Of a stretch of DNA of 64,000 bases, positions 42,360-50,713 are shown in pieces; position 1 is the first letter of the stretch, and each line of letters begins with the position of its first letter. A model generated the notes under the pieces. That model ran no database searches, was not told the origin of the DNA, and worked only from the letters and a program-made list of their open reading frames with translations. Location of the stretch: contig JARKQJ010000218.1 of assembly GCA_029973955.1 (NCBI GenBank), forward strand, positions 1-64,000. The letters run 5' to 3'. The translations under genes were made by a program, and so were the position numbers. This DNA comes from Paludibaculum sp. (GTDB lineage: Bacteria > Acidobacteriota > Terriglobia > Bryobacterales > Bryobacteraceae).

Positions 42360-42752
42360 ATGGCCCGAGTTTTGCTTGCAGACGACAATCCGACTTCAAG
42401 GCTGACGCTCCAGACGGTATTAGAGGCTGGAGGGTACCGCGTAGACTCGGCTGCTTCGGCGGCGGAGGCGGTCGGACTTTTGGACCAGGCGGAGTACGAA
42501 CTGGTGCTCTCCGACCTGTCGATGGAGTCTCCCGAGGCTGGCTTAAAGGTATTGGCCCATGCGCGGATGATGGAGTACCGGCCGGCGACGGCGCTGGTGA
42601 CTTCGTGGCACCGTGAGGAGAGCAGTGCGCAGAAATCGAAGGCTCAGGTGCTGATTGAGCCGGAGGATCTGCCGGAGTTGCTGGGGCAGGTGGCCACTTT
42701 GATCGGCGCGCGGGCTTCGAAGCGGGCAGGACGCCGAGCGGCGGCACGCTAG
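42360..42752 (+). CDS. Response-regulator receiver-domain protein, degenerate
   Basis: A 130-residue single receiver domain. RVLLADDNPTSR holds the acidic pair and LVLSDLSM the phosphoacceptor Asp near residue 53, with TALVTSW at the switch Thr. The position of the conserved Lys (normally KP) reads VLIEPEDL, so the Lys is missing. It may bind but not signal normally, or be activated differently. No output domain and no kinase neighbour are present. The ATG at 42360 is preferred over 42300 because AAAGGA precedes it. It overlaps the convergent hydrolase gene by 4 bp. Confidence 0.75.
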   Translation: MARVLLADDNPTSRLTLQTVLEAGGYRVDSAASAAEAVGLLDQAEYELVLSDLSMESPEAGLKVLAHARMMEYRPATALVTSWHREESSAQKSKAQVLIEPEDLPELLGQVATLIGARASKRAGRRAAAR

Positions 42753-43375
42753 ACGGGCGGTTGATCCAAAGACATCACGACCGATTCGAAGGCGTCGAGT
42801 GCGCCTGCGAAGAAGTGGTCCTTGGCCTCGATCCAATGAATCTGCTTGGGACCCCAGAGGCGCGAGTAGAGGGCTTCCAATTCGGGGCGAGGGCCGAACT
42901 CATCATGGGTGGAGTGGAGAAAGATGCGGGGCAAGGGGCAGCGGTCGAGGATGGAGAACTGCTGGTAGACGGTGGGGAAGCCGGCGAGCAGGATGCGGCG
43001 AGCGCCTTGATGGCACTGGACAGCGACGCGGGATCCGAAGCTGAAGCCGGCGACGGTGAGCGGAAGCCGGGGATACCGATTCTGGAGGAATGAGATGGCG
43101 GCACGGGCGTCGTCGACCTCGCCGACGCCGTGGTCGTAGGCGCCGGCGCTGAGATTGACGCCGCGGAAGTTGAAGCGCAGGGTAACCGAGCCGGTGCGGC
43201 GGAGGCCGCGGGCCAGGCGGTGGACCACTTTGTTGTGGAGGGTCCCGCCGTGGAGTGGGTGGGGGTGGCAGACGAGCGCAGCTTGAGAAGGTGGGCCGGA
43301 TTCAGGTTCCTCGAGGACGGCTTCGAGGCGGCCGGCGGGGCCTTCGAGAAAGAACGACTCGATGCGGCGGGACAT
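42749..43375 (-). CDS. Alpha/beta-hydrolase family protein
   Basis: A 208-residue alpha/beta hydrolase. Strand/loop AALVCHPHPLHGGT forms the oxyanion region, the nucleophile Ser is in VAGFSFGSR (near 112-120), and the acid/His are in STHDEFGP and EAKDHFFAG. The form resembles the DUF/YheT-like small hydrolases that cleave esters or thioesters. The substrate is unknown. It is followed on the same strand, upstream of its start, by yajQ at a distance of 15 bp. Confidence 0.8.
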   Translation of the reverse strand: MSRRIESFFLEGPAGRLEAVLEEPESGPPSQAALVCHPHPLHGGTLHNKVVHRLARGLRRTGSVTLRFNFRGVNLSAGAYDHGVGEVDDARAAISFLQNRYPRLPLTVAGFSFGSRVAVQCHQGARRILLAGFPTVYQQFSILDRCPLPRIFLHSTHDEFGPRPELEALYSRLWGPKQIHWIEAKDHFFAGALDAFESVVMSLDQPPV

Positions 43376-43390
43376 CCGTTGTGGCGAGGG

Positions 43391-43891
43391 TCAGTTGCTG
43401 CGGTAGTTGGTGAACTGCATGTCGATGCCGAAGTCCTTGGCGCGGAGGACGGCGATGATGTCCTGGAGGACATCGCGATCCTTGCCGGAGACGCGAACCA
43501 GGTCGCCATTGATGGAGGCCTGCACCTTCTTCTTGGAGTCCTTGATGGCCTTGACGATTTCGCGGGCCTTCTCGGTAGGGATGCCTTGCTGGAGGGTGAT
43601 GACCTGGCGGACGGTGGAACTGGCGGCCGGCAGGATGGGGCCGTAGGTGAGGGCTTTGAGGGGGACCTGGCGTTTGACGAGCTTGCCCTGGAGGATCTCG
43701 AGGACGGCTTTGAGCTGGAAGTCGTTTCCGGAGGTCAGGGTGATGGTGTTCTCTTTTTCGTTGAGCTCGATGTCGGAGTGGGAGCCCTTGAGATCGTAGC
43801 GCTGGGTGATTTCCTTCATGGCCTGTTGAATGGAGTTGACCACTTCAGGCAGCTCGACCTTGGAGACAATATCGAAGGTATTTTCAGGCAT
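43391..43891 (-). CDS. yajQ: YajQ-family nucleotide-binding protein
   Basis: A 166-residue protein with the usual start FDIVSKVELPEVVNSIQQAMKEI and the two half-domains of the family (ITLTSGNDFQLKAVLEIL, ASINGDLVRVSGKDRDVLQ). YajQ proteins bind cyclic di-GMP or nucleic acids and help to control gene expression. Length and ends are normal. It lies upstream of the alpha/beta-hydrolase gene on the same strand. Confidence 0.94.
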   Translation of the reverse strand: MPENTFDIVSKVELPEVVNSIQQAMKEITQRYDLKGSHSDIELNEKENTITLTSGNDFQLKAVLEILQGKLVKRQVPLKALTYGPILPAASSTVRQVITLQQGIPTEKAREIVKAIKDSKKKVQASINGDLVRVSGKDRDVLQDIIAVLRAKDFGIDMQFTNYRSN

Positions 43892-43953
43892 GGGGGTACA
43901 AGGGATAGTTTAGCGCGGCGGGGGGAAGGGCCGCCGCGGTGAGGTGGGTGACG

Positions 43954-44337
43954 TTAGGTTCTGAAGCCGAGGAGGCCGAGGGCGAGGCTGACGACGGCGG
44001 AGAGAAGGACGAGGAGGGTGATCCAGATGAAGTGGTGATCCCGATCGAGGATGAAGGCGACGAGGGAGACGGCGACGCGGGCGATGGGGGTGAGGATGGT
44101 GATGATGGTGCCGAGGGCCATGAAGGCGATGGGATCGGCGTGGAGGATGCCGGGCAGGATGGCGGAGAAGTGGAAGGAGTGCGCGGCGTCAACGGTGAAG
44201 GTGGTGGAGGGTCGCAGCAGGGCGAGGGCGACGCCGATGACAAAGCAGGTGGTGGCGGCGTACATGCCGGTGACGAGTGTGTGATAGACGCCGGAGTAGA
44301 CGTTGTCCTGGGTGGAGGTTGGATGCGTGTTTTCCAT
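43954..44337 (-). CDS. DUF1634-family small membrane protein
   Basis: A 127-residue integral membrane protein with three or four predicted helices (TGMYAATTCFVIGVALALL, DPIAFMALGTIITILTPIARVAVSLVAFI, FIWITLLVLLSAVVSLALGLLG). DUF1634 proteins are usually found next to TauE/SafE permeases, as here (7-bp gap), so it may be a subunit or partner of that transporter. It is the last gene of a GntR-TauE-DUF1634 operon. Confidence 0.88.
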   Translation of the reverse strand: MENTHPTSTQDNVYSGVYHTLVTGMYAATTCFVIGVALALLRPSTTFTVDAAHSFHFSAILPGILHADPIAFMALGTIITILTPIARVAVSLVAFILDRDHHFIWITLLVLLSAVVSLALGLLGFRT

Positions 44338-44344
44338 AGCTGTG

Positions 44345-45238
44345 TTAGCGGAAGCTGGGCAGGTTGATTCCGAAGCGGAGTTGGAGTGCCTTGGCGATCA
44401 TGGAGTAGGCCATATAGAACATGAAGAACGTCAGGGTCTTCTTGAGGAGAGCGCTGGAGAGGCGGTTCATGACCATGGTGCCGGCGGTGGCTCCGACTGT
44501 GGTGCCGACGGCGATGGGGCCGACGAGACCGAACTGAATGGTGCCGGCGAGGAAGAAGACGAGGGAGCCGATGGCGGCGGTAATGCCGATCATCAGCTTG
44601 CTGGTGGCGACGGCGGCCTTCATGGGGATGTTCATGTGGCGGTTCATGGCGGAGACCTTGAGAACGCCGCCGCCGATGCCGAGCATGCCGGAGAGGACGC
44701 CGGCGAGGAGCGAAACGAGTGCGCCAATGCGGGAGCCGGTGACGACGTAATTTACGTGACGGTTAGCGGCCTGATCGAAGTAGTCGCCGCGGAGCTGGAG
44801 CTTGCGGGAGATGGTGTCCTGGGGCGCGTCGGTGAAGCCCCCGGCGGCGATGCGCTGGTCGTCGAGCTTGCGGGTAGCGAAGGCGTTCCAGCCCATATTA
44901 ACGAGCAGGGCGGCGAAGACGAGGAGCATGATCCAATCCTGGAGGTAGAGAGCGAGAATCGCGCCGGCGATAGCGCCGGCGGTGGTGAAGACCTCCAGGA
45001 ACATGGCGAGGCGGATGTTGGTGATGTGCTGGTCGACGTACTTGGAGCCGCCGGCGTTGGAAGTGGCGATGACGGCGACGAGGCTGGCGGCGACCGCGGT
45101 TTTCATGGGGAGATGAAAGCCGAGGACGAGCAGGGGGACGATGAAGAGCCCTCCGCCGATGCCGAGCAGAGCGCCGAAGAAGCCAGCGACGGAGGCGCCG
45201 GCGAAGAGGATGGCTACGGTTTGAACGGTGAAAGTCAT
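44345..45238 (-). CDS. TauE/SafE-family permease (TSUP)
   Basis: A 297-residue membrane protein with about eight helices. Two inverted halves each carry the family motif: GALLGIGGGLFIVPLL (near 24-39) and GVLSGMLGIGGGVLKVSAM (near 175-193). Members export sulfite, sulfoacetate or related anions, or import sulfur compounds. It overlaps the stop of the upstream regulator gene (ATGA), so it is translated with it and probably controlled by its ligand. Confidence 0.9.
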   Translation of the reverse strand: MTFTVQTVAILFAGASVAGFFGALLGIGGGLFIVPLLVLGFHLPMKTAVAASLVAVIATSNAGGSKYVDQHITNIRLAMFLEVFTTAGAIAGAILALYLQDWIMLLVFAALLVNMGWNAFATRKLDDQRIAAGGFTDAPQDTISRKLQLRGDYFDQAANRHVNYVVTGSRIGALVSLLAGVLSGMLGIGGGVLKVSAMNRHMNIPMKAAVATSKLMIGITAAIGSLVFFLAGTIQFGLVGPIAVGTTVGATAGTMVMNRLSSALLKKTLTFFMFYMAYSMIAKALQLRFGINLPSFR

Positions 45239-45948
45239 GAGTGTGCCTTTTGGGTGGCCTGGGGCGGATCGATGATGGCCTCGACCTGTTGCAGGTGCCG
45301 GGCCATGGCCGCCTCGGCGGCGGCGGGATCGGACGCCAGGATGGCGGCGAGGATCTCCTGGTGGCCGAGGAGGGAACTGCGGGCGCGGGCGCGGCTTTGG
45401 AACTGCTCCTGGCGGGTGACGAGGAGGAGGTTCATGAGGGTGTCGAGGATTTTGAGGACGACGGAGTTCCTGGCGGCGCGGGCGAGGGTGGAGTGGAACT
45501 GGGTGTCTTCCTCGATGGTGGGGAGGCCGCGCTTCATCCTGTCCGCCTGGCGGCCGACGATTTCGGCCAGGGTGTGGCGTTCGGCTTCTGTGGCGCGGAC
45601 GGCGGCGCGGGCGGCGAGGGGCGGCTCGATGATGCGGCGGAAGTCCATGAGGTCAGAGATGGTGGTGTCGCGGTGCTTGAGGTTGGCAGCGATGGGGACA
45701 GCGGCGAGGTGGAGGACAGGTTGGGCGACGATGGAACCGAGGCCGTGGCGGGTTTCGATGAGTCCGTCGAGTTGAAGTTTGTGGATGGCGCCGCGGATGG
45801 AGGCGCGGGAGACGCCGAATTGGGCGACGAGTTCGCGCTCGGGGGGGAGGTGATCGCCGGGGTTGAGTTCCGCGCGGATCCAGGCGTCGAGCTGACGGGC
45901 GACAGCGTCGGGGACATTGGCGCGGGGGATGCGGGAGAGGGGGGGCAT
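45235..45948 (-). CDS. GntR-family (FCD/FadR subfamily) transcriptional regulator
   Basis: A 237-residue regulator. The winged helix (about 10-75) has GDHLPPERELVAQFGVSRASIRGAIHKLQLDGL. The C-terminal FCD domain (about 85-230) has the acidic and His ligands that bind carboxylates via a metal (DFRRIIEPPLAARAA, DTQFHSTLARAA, HQEILAAI). It heads the operon with the TauE and DUF1634 genes, so it probably responds to an organic or sulfonated acid carried by that permease. The promoter lies in the adjacent region to its right. Confidence 0.88.
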   Translation of the reverse strand: MPPLSRIPRANVPDAVARQLDAWIRAELNPGDHLPPERELVAQFGVSRASIRGAIHKLQLDGLIETRHGLGSIVAQPVLHLAAVPIAANLKHRDTTISDLMDFRRIIEPPLAARAAVRATEAERHTLAEIVGRQADRMKRGLPTIEEDTQFHSTLARAARNSVVLKILDTLMNLLLVTRQEQFQSRARARSSLLGHQEILAAILASDPAAAEAAMARHLQQVEAIIDPPQATQKAHS

Positions 45949-46032
45949 GTGCGGACTGGTTCGATGTCGGTTGTCTGACCACTTTTAGGATAGCATGGGT
46001 GGGGGGACGGGCTTGCTTTGATCGGTTTCATT

Positions 46033-46137
46033 CCCCCCGGACGGGCGTGCGGGGGAATACGGCGTTTCCGGTGGCCCCGCGGCTGGCGCCTCGGGGAAGA
46101 CATGATGGGGCCCGTCACCCCGGACTGGCGTCCGGGG
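46033..46137. repeat. Three dispersed copies of the hairpin repeat
   Basis: Copies are CCCCCC-type at 46033-46055 (GGGC loop), CCCCGCGGC/GCCTCGGGG at 46075-46096 (TGGC loop) and CCCCGGAC/GTCCGGGG at 46118-46137 (TGGC loop, perfect 8-bp stem). Each is followed by GGGAA. Compared with the tandem array at 17-305, bases on both sides of the stem have changed together while the loop is kept. They lie between the regulator start and the receiver gene stop. Confidence 0.85.
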
Positions 46138-46158
46138 GAATGGGGTCACGGGGGCGGA

Positions 46159-46731
46159 TCAGTGGCCCAGGGCGATGAGGATTTTCTCGGAGATCTCTTC
46201 GACCAGGCCGGGGAGGGAGCGGTCCAGGGCTAGGGTGACGGCGGCGCGGACGGCTTCGGGGTCGAGTTGGGGGCGAGGAGGAGGCGCGGGCAGGGCGGGC
46301 TCTTCCGGTGGGGGGGGCGGCGGGACGGATTCGGAGAAGAGGCCGCGGGCGAAGCGGGCGCGGTCGATGAGGGGGCGGATGGTTTCGAGGACGACGGAGG
46401 CTTCGAAGGGTTTCTTGAGGACGGCATCGCAGCCGGCGCGGCGGGCCTCTTCTTCGTCGACGGGCTCGAGGAGACCGGCGATGAGGACGACTCCGGTGTG
46501 GCAATGCAGCTCGTGAGACTTAATCAGGCGGCAGAGGTCGTAGCCGGAGCGTTGCGGAAGGAAGACGTCGGCCAGGACGAGGTCGGGGGCGACGTCGTCG
46601 AGGCGGAGGACGGCAGTCTCCCCATCGGTGACGGTGACTACTTCATAGCCCTCCTCGCGGAGGATCCGCTCGCCCATGCGCTGGGCATGGGGGCTATCGT
46701 CGGCGAGGAGGACGCGTACGGGGACGGACAC
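46159..46731 (-). CDS. Response regulator with Pro-rich linker and helical C-terminal tail
   Basis: A 190-residue protein. The receiver (1-120) has VLLADDSPHAQR, the phosphoacceptor Asp in LVLADVFLP and the conserved Lys in VLKKPFEA, so it looks active. A Pro-rich linker (SVPPPPPPEEPALPAPPPRP) leads to an amphipathic helical tail of about 38 residues (AAVTLALDRSLPGLVEEISEKILIALGH), like the C-terminal helices of PopZ/DUF2497 and some delta-proteobacterial receivers. No DNA-binding domain is present. The gene starts 3 bp after the stop of the BamD-like gene, so they share an operon. Confidence 0.8.
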   Translation of the reverse strand: MSVPVRVLLADDSPHAQRMGERILREEGYEVVTVTDGETAVLRLDDVAPDLVLADVFLPQRSGYDLCRLIKSHELHCHTGVVLIAGLLEPVDEEEARRAGCDAVLKKPFEASVVLETIRPLIDRARFARGLFSESVPPPPPPEEPALPAPPPRPQLDPEAVRAAVTLALDRSLPGLVEEISEKILIALGH

Positions 46732-46734
46732 GCG

Positions 46735-48009
46735 CTACTTCTTATCCTGGTTCTTCTTGGGTTTGGGCTGCTTGACCTTCTTGCCGGGAGGGGCCTGGTG
46801 ATTGGTCGGCAGGGCCTGCTGCTGAGGAGTCAGCGTGGGTTGAGGGGTGGCACCCTCCGCGGCGGCGGGTTGAGCCTGGCCTTGCGGCTGAGGTTGGGCC
46901 GTGGCGGGCTGTCCGGCGTTGGCGCGAGCGTCGGGTTGAGTATCGAGAGCGGTGGTGTTGCCGGGGGTGGTGGTGGAGAGCGTGACGTCGGTGACACCGG
47001 CAGCGCCGGCGGGCACCGGCACGCTGGCGGGGATGGTGGGCCGCATGGCGGTCATGGTGGGTTGGCCAGACTTGGCGGCGCGGGAGACGTCGGGCGATTT
47101 GGAGAACGGACCCCACATCTTGCCCATCATGCCCTTCTCGGAGACGTTCTGCTGTTCGTATTTCATGCGGGCGACGGCCACGGGGTCGGGTTCGGGGATC
47201 TCGCCTTCCAGATCCTTGAGGCGGGTTTTGGCGTCTTCGGCGAGCGGGGACAGCGGATAGTCGCGCACGATCTTCTGATATTGGGCGACGGACTGCTGGC
47301 GGAAGCGCGGCCCCATCTTGGAGTAGCTATCGCCGAGGAGCCAGAGGGACTGGTCGGAGGCGCTATAGAGGGGATAGTGATCGGAGACGGTCTGGAGGCG
47401 GTTGGCGGCGGCGGGGTAGGAGCCCTTGTGGTGGTAGAAGTCGCCGACGCGGAACTCGGATTCACCGATCACTTCCTGAATTTCCCGGAGGCGCTGGGTG
47501 GCCAGCGGGGCATAGCGGGAGTTGGGGAACTGGGTGAGGAGCTGGCGGCACTCGTCCTCGGCGCGCACGACGTGAGAGGGGTCGCGGTCGGGCTTCTCCA
47601 TCTGCTTGAAGTGGATGTCGCAGACCTTCATCTGGGCTTCGGCGGACTCTTCGAGCGTGGGGTAGAAGAGGATGAAGTCCTTGTACTCAGCCTCGGCCTG
47701 AGCGAAGGCATGGGAGCCGCCTTCGCGCATCCAGGAGTCCGCAATGGCGAGCTTGGCCTTGGCGAGGAACTCCGAGGTGTCGTAGGTGTTCATCAGGGTA
47801 TTCAGGGTGAGGCGGGCTACTTCGTAGCGGCCTTTCTCGATATCCTTGATGGCCTTGTCGAAGAGGACCTTGTCGGGCTGTTGGGTATCCTTGGTGATCG
47901 GGTTTTCGTACTTTTTGTGCCGGCAGCCGGAAATAGCGAAAGCCAGCAGGATGAGCAGCACGGCCGTGAATCGGGCCGAGCGGGAGCGGGCGGTCTGCAT
48001 CAAACTCAT
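46735..48009 (-). CDS. BamD/YfiO-like outer-membrane assembly lipoprotein with long tail
   Basis: A 424-residue lipoprotein. The signal ends AISGC (Cys near residue 29). Residues about 45-275 carry TPR/YfiO repeats (EKGRYEVARLTLNTLMNTYDTS, QLLTQFPNSRYAPLATQRL), as in BamD, which helps fold outer-membrane proteins. The C-terminal third (about 330-424) is disordered: Pro/Gln/Ala-rich, then Lys-rich (KKVKQPKPKKNQDKK), much longer than in usual BamD. Another start at 48000 is also possible. It is followed by the receiver gene. Confidence 0.82.
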   Translation of the reverse strand: MSLMQTARSRSARFTAVLLILLAFAISGCRHKKYENPITKDTQQPDKVLFDKAIKDIEKGRYEVARLTLNTLMNTYDTSEFLAKAKLAIADSWMREGGSHAFAQAEAEYKDFILFYPTLEESAEAQMKVCDIHFKQMEKPDRDPSHVVRAEDECRQLLTQFPNSRYAPLATQRLREIQEVIGESEFRVGDFYHHKGSYPAAANRLQTVSDHYPLYSASDQSLWLLGDSYSKMGPRFRQQSVAQYQKIVRDYPLSPLAEDAKTRLKDLEGEIPEPDPVAVARMKYEQQNVSEKGMMGKMWGPFSKSPDVSRAAKSGQPTMTAMRPTIPASVPVPAGAAGVTDVTLSTTTPGNTTALDTQPDARANAGQPATAQPQPQGQAQPAAAEGATPQPTLTPQQQALPTNHQAPPGKKVKQPKPKKNQDKK

Positions 48010-48048
48010 CACCTCAAACAAAAGATCTCACGCAAAAGAGGCAGAGCA

Positions 48049-48723
48049 CTAAGCCCTGCGGGCCAAGGCGTCCAAAGCCGCCTGTTTCATGTCGGATGCG
48101 GCACGGCCGGGGTCGGGCGCACCGAAAACGCTGGAGCCGGCCACCACCCAGGTGACGCCGGCCTCAGCCACCATACCTACATTATCCACCGAGACGCCCC
48201 CATCAATCTCGATGGCGAATGAAAGGCCAAGGCGATCGCGCCAATCGCGAAGGGCGCGCACCTTATCGAGGACGTAGGGGATGAACTTCTGGCCGCCATA
48301 GCCGGGGTTGACGCTCATGAGAAGCACGTAGTCGACGATGGGGAGGACGTGTTCGAGGGTAGCGATGGGGGTGGCGGGATTGAGGACGACGCCGGCGCGG
48401 GCGCCCTCGCTCTGAATCAAACGAAGGGTCCGATCGATGTGGGGACAGGCTTCCTGATGGACGGAGACGCAATCGGCGCCGGCGGCGACAAAGCGCGGGG
48501 CGTAGGTGTCGGCGTCGCTGATCATGAGGTGGACGTCGAGGGCGAGCCGGGTGCGTTTCCGAAGGGACTCGAGAACGGGGAGGCCGAAGGAGATGTTGGG
48601 GACGAAGTGGCCGTCCATGACGTCGAAGTGCAGGAATTTGACACCGGCAGCGGTGACCTGATCGATCTGTTCGCCGAGGCGCGCGAAGTCGGCGGCCAGA
48701 AGAGAGGGGAGGATTTCGACCAT
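48049..48723 (-). CDS. rpe: Ribulose-phosphate 3-epimerase
   Basis: A 224-residue TIM-barrel epimerase interconverting ribulose-5-phosphate and xylulose-5-phosphate. Starts MVEILPSLLAADFARLG. Metal-binding His/Asp lie in HFDVMDGHFVPN and DVHLMI, and further in LMSVNPGYGGQKFIP and IDGGVS. A GTG at 48744 overlapping the rsmB stop is an alternative start. It follows rsmB on the same strand by 17 bp, so the two are cotranscribed. Confidence 0.93.
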   Translation of the reverse strand: MVEILPSLLAADFARLGEQIDQVTAAGVKFLHFDVMDGHFVPNISFGLPVLESLRKRTRLALDVHLMISDADTYAPRFVAAGADCVSVHQEACPHIDRTLRLIQSEGARAGVVLNPATPIATLEHVLPIVDYVLLMSVNPGYGGQKFIPYVLDKVRALRDWRDRLGLSFAIEIDGGVSVDNVGMVAEAGVTWVVAGSSVFGAPDPGRAASDMKQAALDALARRA

Positions 48724-48740
48724 GGCGAGGTAAGGCACTT

Positions 48741-49793
48741 TCACTCTATCACGGCGGCAAAAAAGCCGTCTCCGGGGTCGCGGCCCGGGCAGCGGAGTAC
48801 TTCCGATTGGACGCGCGCGGGAGCAACGCGTTTCAGAACATCCTGGTTCTCTTCGGGCTCCAGGGAACAGGTGGAGTAGACGAGGCGGCCGCCGGGTGTG
48901 AGGCAGCGGAGGGCGGAGGCGAGGAGGAGGGCCTGGCGGTCGGACTGGCGGGCGATTTCGGCGGGGGTGAGGCGCCAGCGGATTTCGGGGTTGCGGGCGA
49001 GGGTGCCGGTGCCGGAGCAAGGGGCGTCGACGAGGATCCGGTCGAAGACGGCAGGGAAGGGGAGAGGCTTGGAGGCGTCGAGCTGGACGCGGGGGCAGGG
49101 GGCGAGGAAAGTGCGGAGGCGGCGGGGGTTGGAGTCGCAGGCGATGGCGCGGATGGGGGTTTCGAGGGCTTGCAGGGTCTTGTTGCCGGGGGCGGCGCAG
49201 AGATCGAGGAAAAGCTGGCCGGGTTGGAGGTCGAGCAGGGGGACGATCGATTGCGCGCCGATATCCATGCGGCGGCCGTCGCGGGTATGGGCCTCGGGTT
49301 CTTCCATGGAGGCGCGGGCGACGGTGGCGGCGAGGCTGGGGCCCAGGTTCCGCTGCCAGCGGTCCCAGAGCCAGTCCGGCAGGCAGTAAGCGACGTCGTC
49401 AGAGGGCCAGGAAGGGGGGAGCGGGGGGAGTTTCCGGAGGACGGCGTTGGAGAAGCCGGCGGCGGAGGATTTGCCGGCGAGTTTGACGAGTTCGACGGTT
49501 TCGGCGACGGCGGCGTGGGGCGGGACGCGGGAGAGGAAGCGGAGCTGGAACGCACCCATGCGGAGGGCGCGGAGCACGGATGAGTCGATCTTTTCGAGGG
49601 GGCGGGAGGAGGACTGGTAGAGCAGCCAGTCGAGTTGGGGGAGACGGCGGAGGACGCCGAAGACGATTTGAGTGACGAGGCCGGCGTCGCGGGAGTCGAT
49701 GCGTATCAGGCGTTCGTCGAGGAGGGAGGCGGCCTGGCCTCCGCGTTCCACGGAACCGAGGATTTCGAAGGCGATCCGGCGAGCAGGGGTCAC
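48741..49793 (-). CDS. rsmB: 16S rRNA (cytosine-967-C5)-methyltransferase RsmB-type
   Basis: A 350-residue enzyme. A NusB-like N-domain (about 5-125, RIAFEILGSVERGGQ) precedes the Rossmann methyltransferase. LFLDLCAAPGNKTLQALE binds SAM, VDAPCSGTGTLARNP holds the first catalytic Cys and VYSTCSLEPEENQDVL the second. It is about 80 residues shorter than E. coli RsmB. GTG start. Only 16 bp separate it from the divergent ttcA start, with no ribosome-binding site visible, so it may be leaderless. Confidence 0.88.
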   Translation of the reverse strand: MTPARRIAFEILGSVERGGQAASLLDERLIRIDSRDAGLVTQIVFGVLRRLPQLDWLLYQSSSRPLEKIDSSVLRALRMGAFQLRFLSRVPPHAAVAETVELVKLAGKSSAAGFSNAVLRKLPPLPPSWPSDDVAYCLPDWLWDRWQRNLGPSLAATVARASMEEPEAHTRDGRRMDIGAQSIVPLLDLQPGQLFLDLCAAPGNKTLQALETPIRAIACDSNPRRLRTFLAPCPRVQLDASKPLPFPAVFDRILVDAPCSGTGTLARNPEIRWRLTPAEIARQSDRQALLLASALRCLTPGGRLVYSTCSLEPEENQDVLKRVAPARVQSEVLRCPGRDPGDGFFAAVIE

Positions 49794-49797
49794 ACTT

Positions 49798-49803
49798 TAT
49801 AAT
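49798..49803 (+). promoter_or_regulatory. Consensus -10 box between rsmB and ttcA starts
   Basis: TATAAT lies in the 16-bp gap between the two divergent start codons, about 6 bp before the TTG at 49810. The extended sequence TATAATA can also be read as TATTATA on the other strand. No -35 box is seen. If used, transcription would begin at or very near the ttcA start, giving a leaderless mRNA. Confidence 0.45.
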
Positions 49804-49809
49804 AGAGAT

Positions 49810-50610
49810 TTGGAACTCGAAAAACAGATTTTGCGGCGTGTCGGCGAGGCGGTGACCCGGTTCAAGATGATCCGGGAGGGCGACCGTGTGGCGGTGGGCT
49901 TCTCCGGCGGCAAGGATTCGTACACGCTGTTGGAGGCGCTGGTGAAGCTGCAGCGGCGGGCGCCGGTGAAGTTTACGGTGTGCGCGTTCACGGTGGATCA
50001 GGGAAAGTTTCTGACGCCGATCGAGCCGTTCCGGGAGTGGCTGAAGGAACGGGGCGTGGAGTGGACTTTAAAGGTGGACAACCCTTCGGTGCGGCTGATC
50101 ACGGAGCAGCCGGACCATGGATGCGACACATGCAGCCGGTTCCGCCGGCGGGCGGTGTATGGGATTGCGCGCGAACTTGGGGCGAACGTGATCGCGTTCG
50201 GGCATACGGCGGACGATTTTTGCGAAGCGCTGCTGCGCAATGCGATGTTCACCGGGCGGCTGAGTGCGCTGCCGGCCGTAACTTACTCACGAAAAAAGGA
50301 CTTCCGGCTAATTCGTCCGCTGTTGTACGTGGCGGAGGACCTGACGAGAGCCTATGCGGGGGAGGTAGGGGCTCCGGTGATCCCGTGCGGGTGCTCGATG
50401 AAGACGGGGACGGTGCGGCGGTCGATCCGCGACATGTTCGCGGAGCTGGAAAAGGACTTTCCCGCCCTAAAGAACACGCTGCTGTCCGCCATGGGGAATC
50501 TGAACCCATCGCGGCTTCTGGACTTGCGTTACTTGGACTTAGACGGCGAACTGGAGGAAGAAGGGGGTCCGCTGGCGGTGCTGAACGAGAGTGGATTTAC
50601 CGAATCGTAA
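49810..50610 (+). CDS. ttcA: tRNA 2-thiocytidine biosynthesis protein TtcA-like
   Basis: A 266-residue PP-loop ATPase. The PP-loop is GFSGGKDSYTLLEAL (near 36-50). Cysteines in CDTCSRFRRR (near 103-112) and IPCGCSMK (near 192-199) fit the Fe-S ligand layout of TtcA, and FGHTADDFCEALLRNAMFTGRL is conserved. It thiolates cytidine-32 of tRNA. No ATG is available; the TTG at 49810 (LELEKQILRRVGE) is the best start. It is divergent from rsmB, so two RNA-modifying enzymes share a control region. Confidence 0.86.
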   Translation: MELEKQILRRVGEAVTRFKMIREGDRVAVGFSGGKDSYTLLEALVKLQRRAPVKFTVCAFTVDQGKFLTPIEPFREWLKERGVEWTLKVDNPSVRLITEQPDHGCDTCSRFRRRAVYGIARELGANVIAFGHTADDFCEALLRNAMFTGRLSALPAVTYSRKKDFRLIRPLLYVAEDLTRAYAGEVGAPVIPCGCSMKTGTVRRSIRDMFAELEKDFPALKNTLLSAMGNLNPSRLLDLRYLDLDGELEEEGGPLAVLNESGFTES

Positions 50611-50713
50611 CCAACCTCCGGTTGACCGGGGGCGGGACGGGTTTGAGATAATTGTAATTCCGGCGCTTGCGATCAATGCCCCAGGCAGACGGCGCGCTGG
50701 AGGACGAGGGCCC

